From: Spirochaetes bacterium ADurb.Bin110
GTDB lineage: Bacteria; Spirochaetota; Spirochaetia; Treponematales; Rectinemataceae
Length of the DNA stretch: 6,735 bases
Direction of reading: 5' to 3'
NCBI GenBank assembly: GCA_002070755.1
Contig: MWDY01000297.1
Span: 1 to 6,735, forward strand
Position numbers and translations under genes: made by a program. Position 1 is the first letter of the stretch. Every line of letters begins with the position of its first letter. Below are positions 6,595 to 6,735 of this stretch, piece after piece. The notes under the pieces are model-generated. The model was given only the letters and a program-made list of their open reading frames with translations, made no database searches and was not told where the DNA came from.

Positions 6595-6602
6595 AACAAC
6601 AT

Positions 6603-6607
6603 CCTCC
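6603..6607 (-). promoter_or_regulatory. Ribosome binding site of the GT2-GT4 gene
   Basis: GGAGG on the minus strand lies 8 nt before ATG 6594, a near-consensus Shine-Dalgarno. It decides the start in favour of ATG 6594 over the GTG at 6609, the last two bases of which are also the first two of this site's sequence context. Confidence 0.8.
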
Positions 6608-6664
6608 ACATTATTGTAATTTGTAAATCGAATTATTTACGTTTTTTAGATTTTTGTAGTCATC

Positions 6665-6735
6665 TTATCCATTTGCCAGCTCTTCCTCGTATCTTTTCGT
6701 CACTTCTTCCACAGGGCCTTCCATAGTGAGGCAGC
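6665..6735 (-). CDS. C-terminal end of a probable ABC polysaccharide-export ATPase (partial)
   Basis: From the right window edge a minus-strand frame runs 22 codons to a TAA at 6665-6667 and ends MEGPVEEVTKRYEEELANG. A Gly-Pro-x-Glu-Glu-Val followed by a Tyr is the usual end of the nucleotide-binding domain of Wzt/KpsT/TagH-type ABC exporters, where it follows a short strand after the switch histidine. Such ATPases pair with a Wzm/KpsM-type permease to move the finished, lipid-linked glycan across the inner membrane. With only 22 residues visible this is a motif-level guess, but it suits the neighbouring glycosyltransferases. No extra C-terminal carbohydrate-binding domain, as in some Wzt proteins, follows. 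The stop is 70 bp before the GT2-GT4 start, across A+T-rich sequence with no clear terminator. Confidence 0.5.
   Translation of the reverse strand, partial: CLTMEGPVEEVTKRYEEELANG

Noticed and set aside
6613..6618. TACAAT on the minus strand upstream of the GT2-GT4 gene, resembling a -10 box.
   Set aside because: No sequence like TTGACA lies 16-18 bp upstream (the place holds CGTAAA), and the region is A+T rich, so a chance match is likely.
1..6735. CRISPR arrays, tRNA or rRNA genes, insertion sequences, attachment sites and toxin-antitoxin or defence genes.
   Set aside because: I looked for regular spaced repeats, transposase motifs, inverted terminal repeats and cloverleaf-like segments and saw none.

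Overview
The window is a stretch of a surface-polysaccharide (O-antigen, capsule or similar glycan) biosynthesis locus. All supported genes lie on the minus strand, so transcription runs from the right edge to the left edge. In that order I see: the last 22 codons of a probable ABC-type polysaccharide-export ATPase (6665-6735); a 774-residue two-domain GT2-GT4 glycosyltransferase (4270-6594); a GT2 glycosyltransferase (3226-4242); a GT25 glycosyltransferase (2446-3225); a DUF6492-type putative glycosyltransferase (1383-2495); a possible 54-residue unrecognised protein (1226-1390); a GT11 fucosyltransferase (306-1229); and the first 67 residues of a LicD-family phosphotransferase cut by the left edge (1-202).

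The genes are packed like one operon. One pair is stop-to-start adjacent (TAAATG at 3223-3228), one pair overlaps by 50 bp, and the other gaps are 27 to 103 bp. I see no convincing internal promoter or terminator. Every recognised product is a sugar or phospho-substituent transferase or part of an exporter. No nucleotide-sugar synthesis genes are present, so the GDP-fucose presumably needed by the GT11 enzyme would have to be made by genes elsewhere. The likely logic is that the GT2, GT2-GT4, GT25 and DUF6492 enzymes extend a lipid-linked glycan, GT11 adds fucose, LicD adds a phospho-substituent such as phosphocholine, and the ABC transporter exports the product. The acceptors, sugars and order of action cannot be read from the sequence.

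Base composition is mosaic. The left half (about 1-3240) is close to 50% G+C in the lines I counted. The genes right of about 3240 are far more A+T rich, with some lines near 22-25% G+C, and they carry short simple repeats (two A8 tracts, a triplet repeat, a dinucleotide repeat and a 9-bp tandem repeat). This suggests the cassette was assembled from parts of different origin, which is common for glycan loci. The organism is a bacterium. An ABC-exported glycan with GT11, GT25 and LicD enzymes would suit a Gram-negative, possibly host-associated species, but I cannot assign a taxon.

I found no previously undescribed system that I can defend. The least ordinary items are the unrecognised small ORF with a near-perfect Shine-Dalgarno, the ambiguous N-terminus of the LicD gene, and the slippage-prone tracts inside the GT2 gene.
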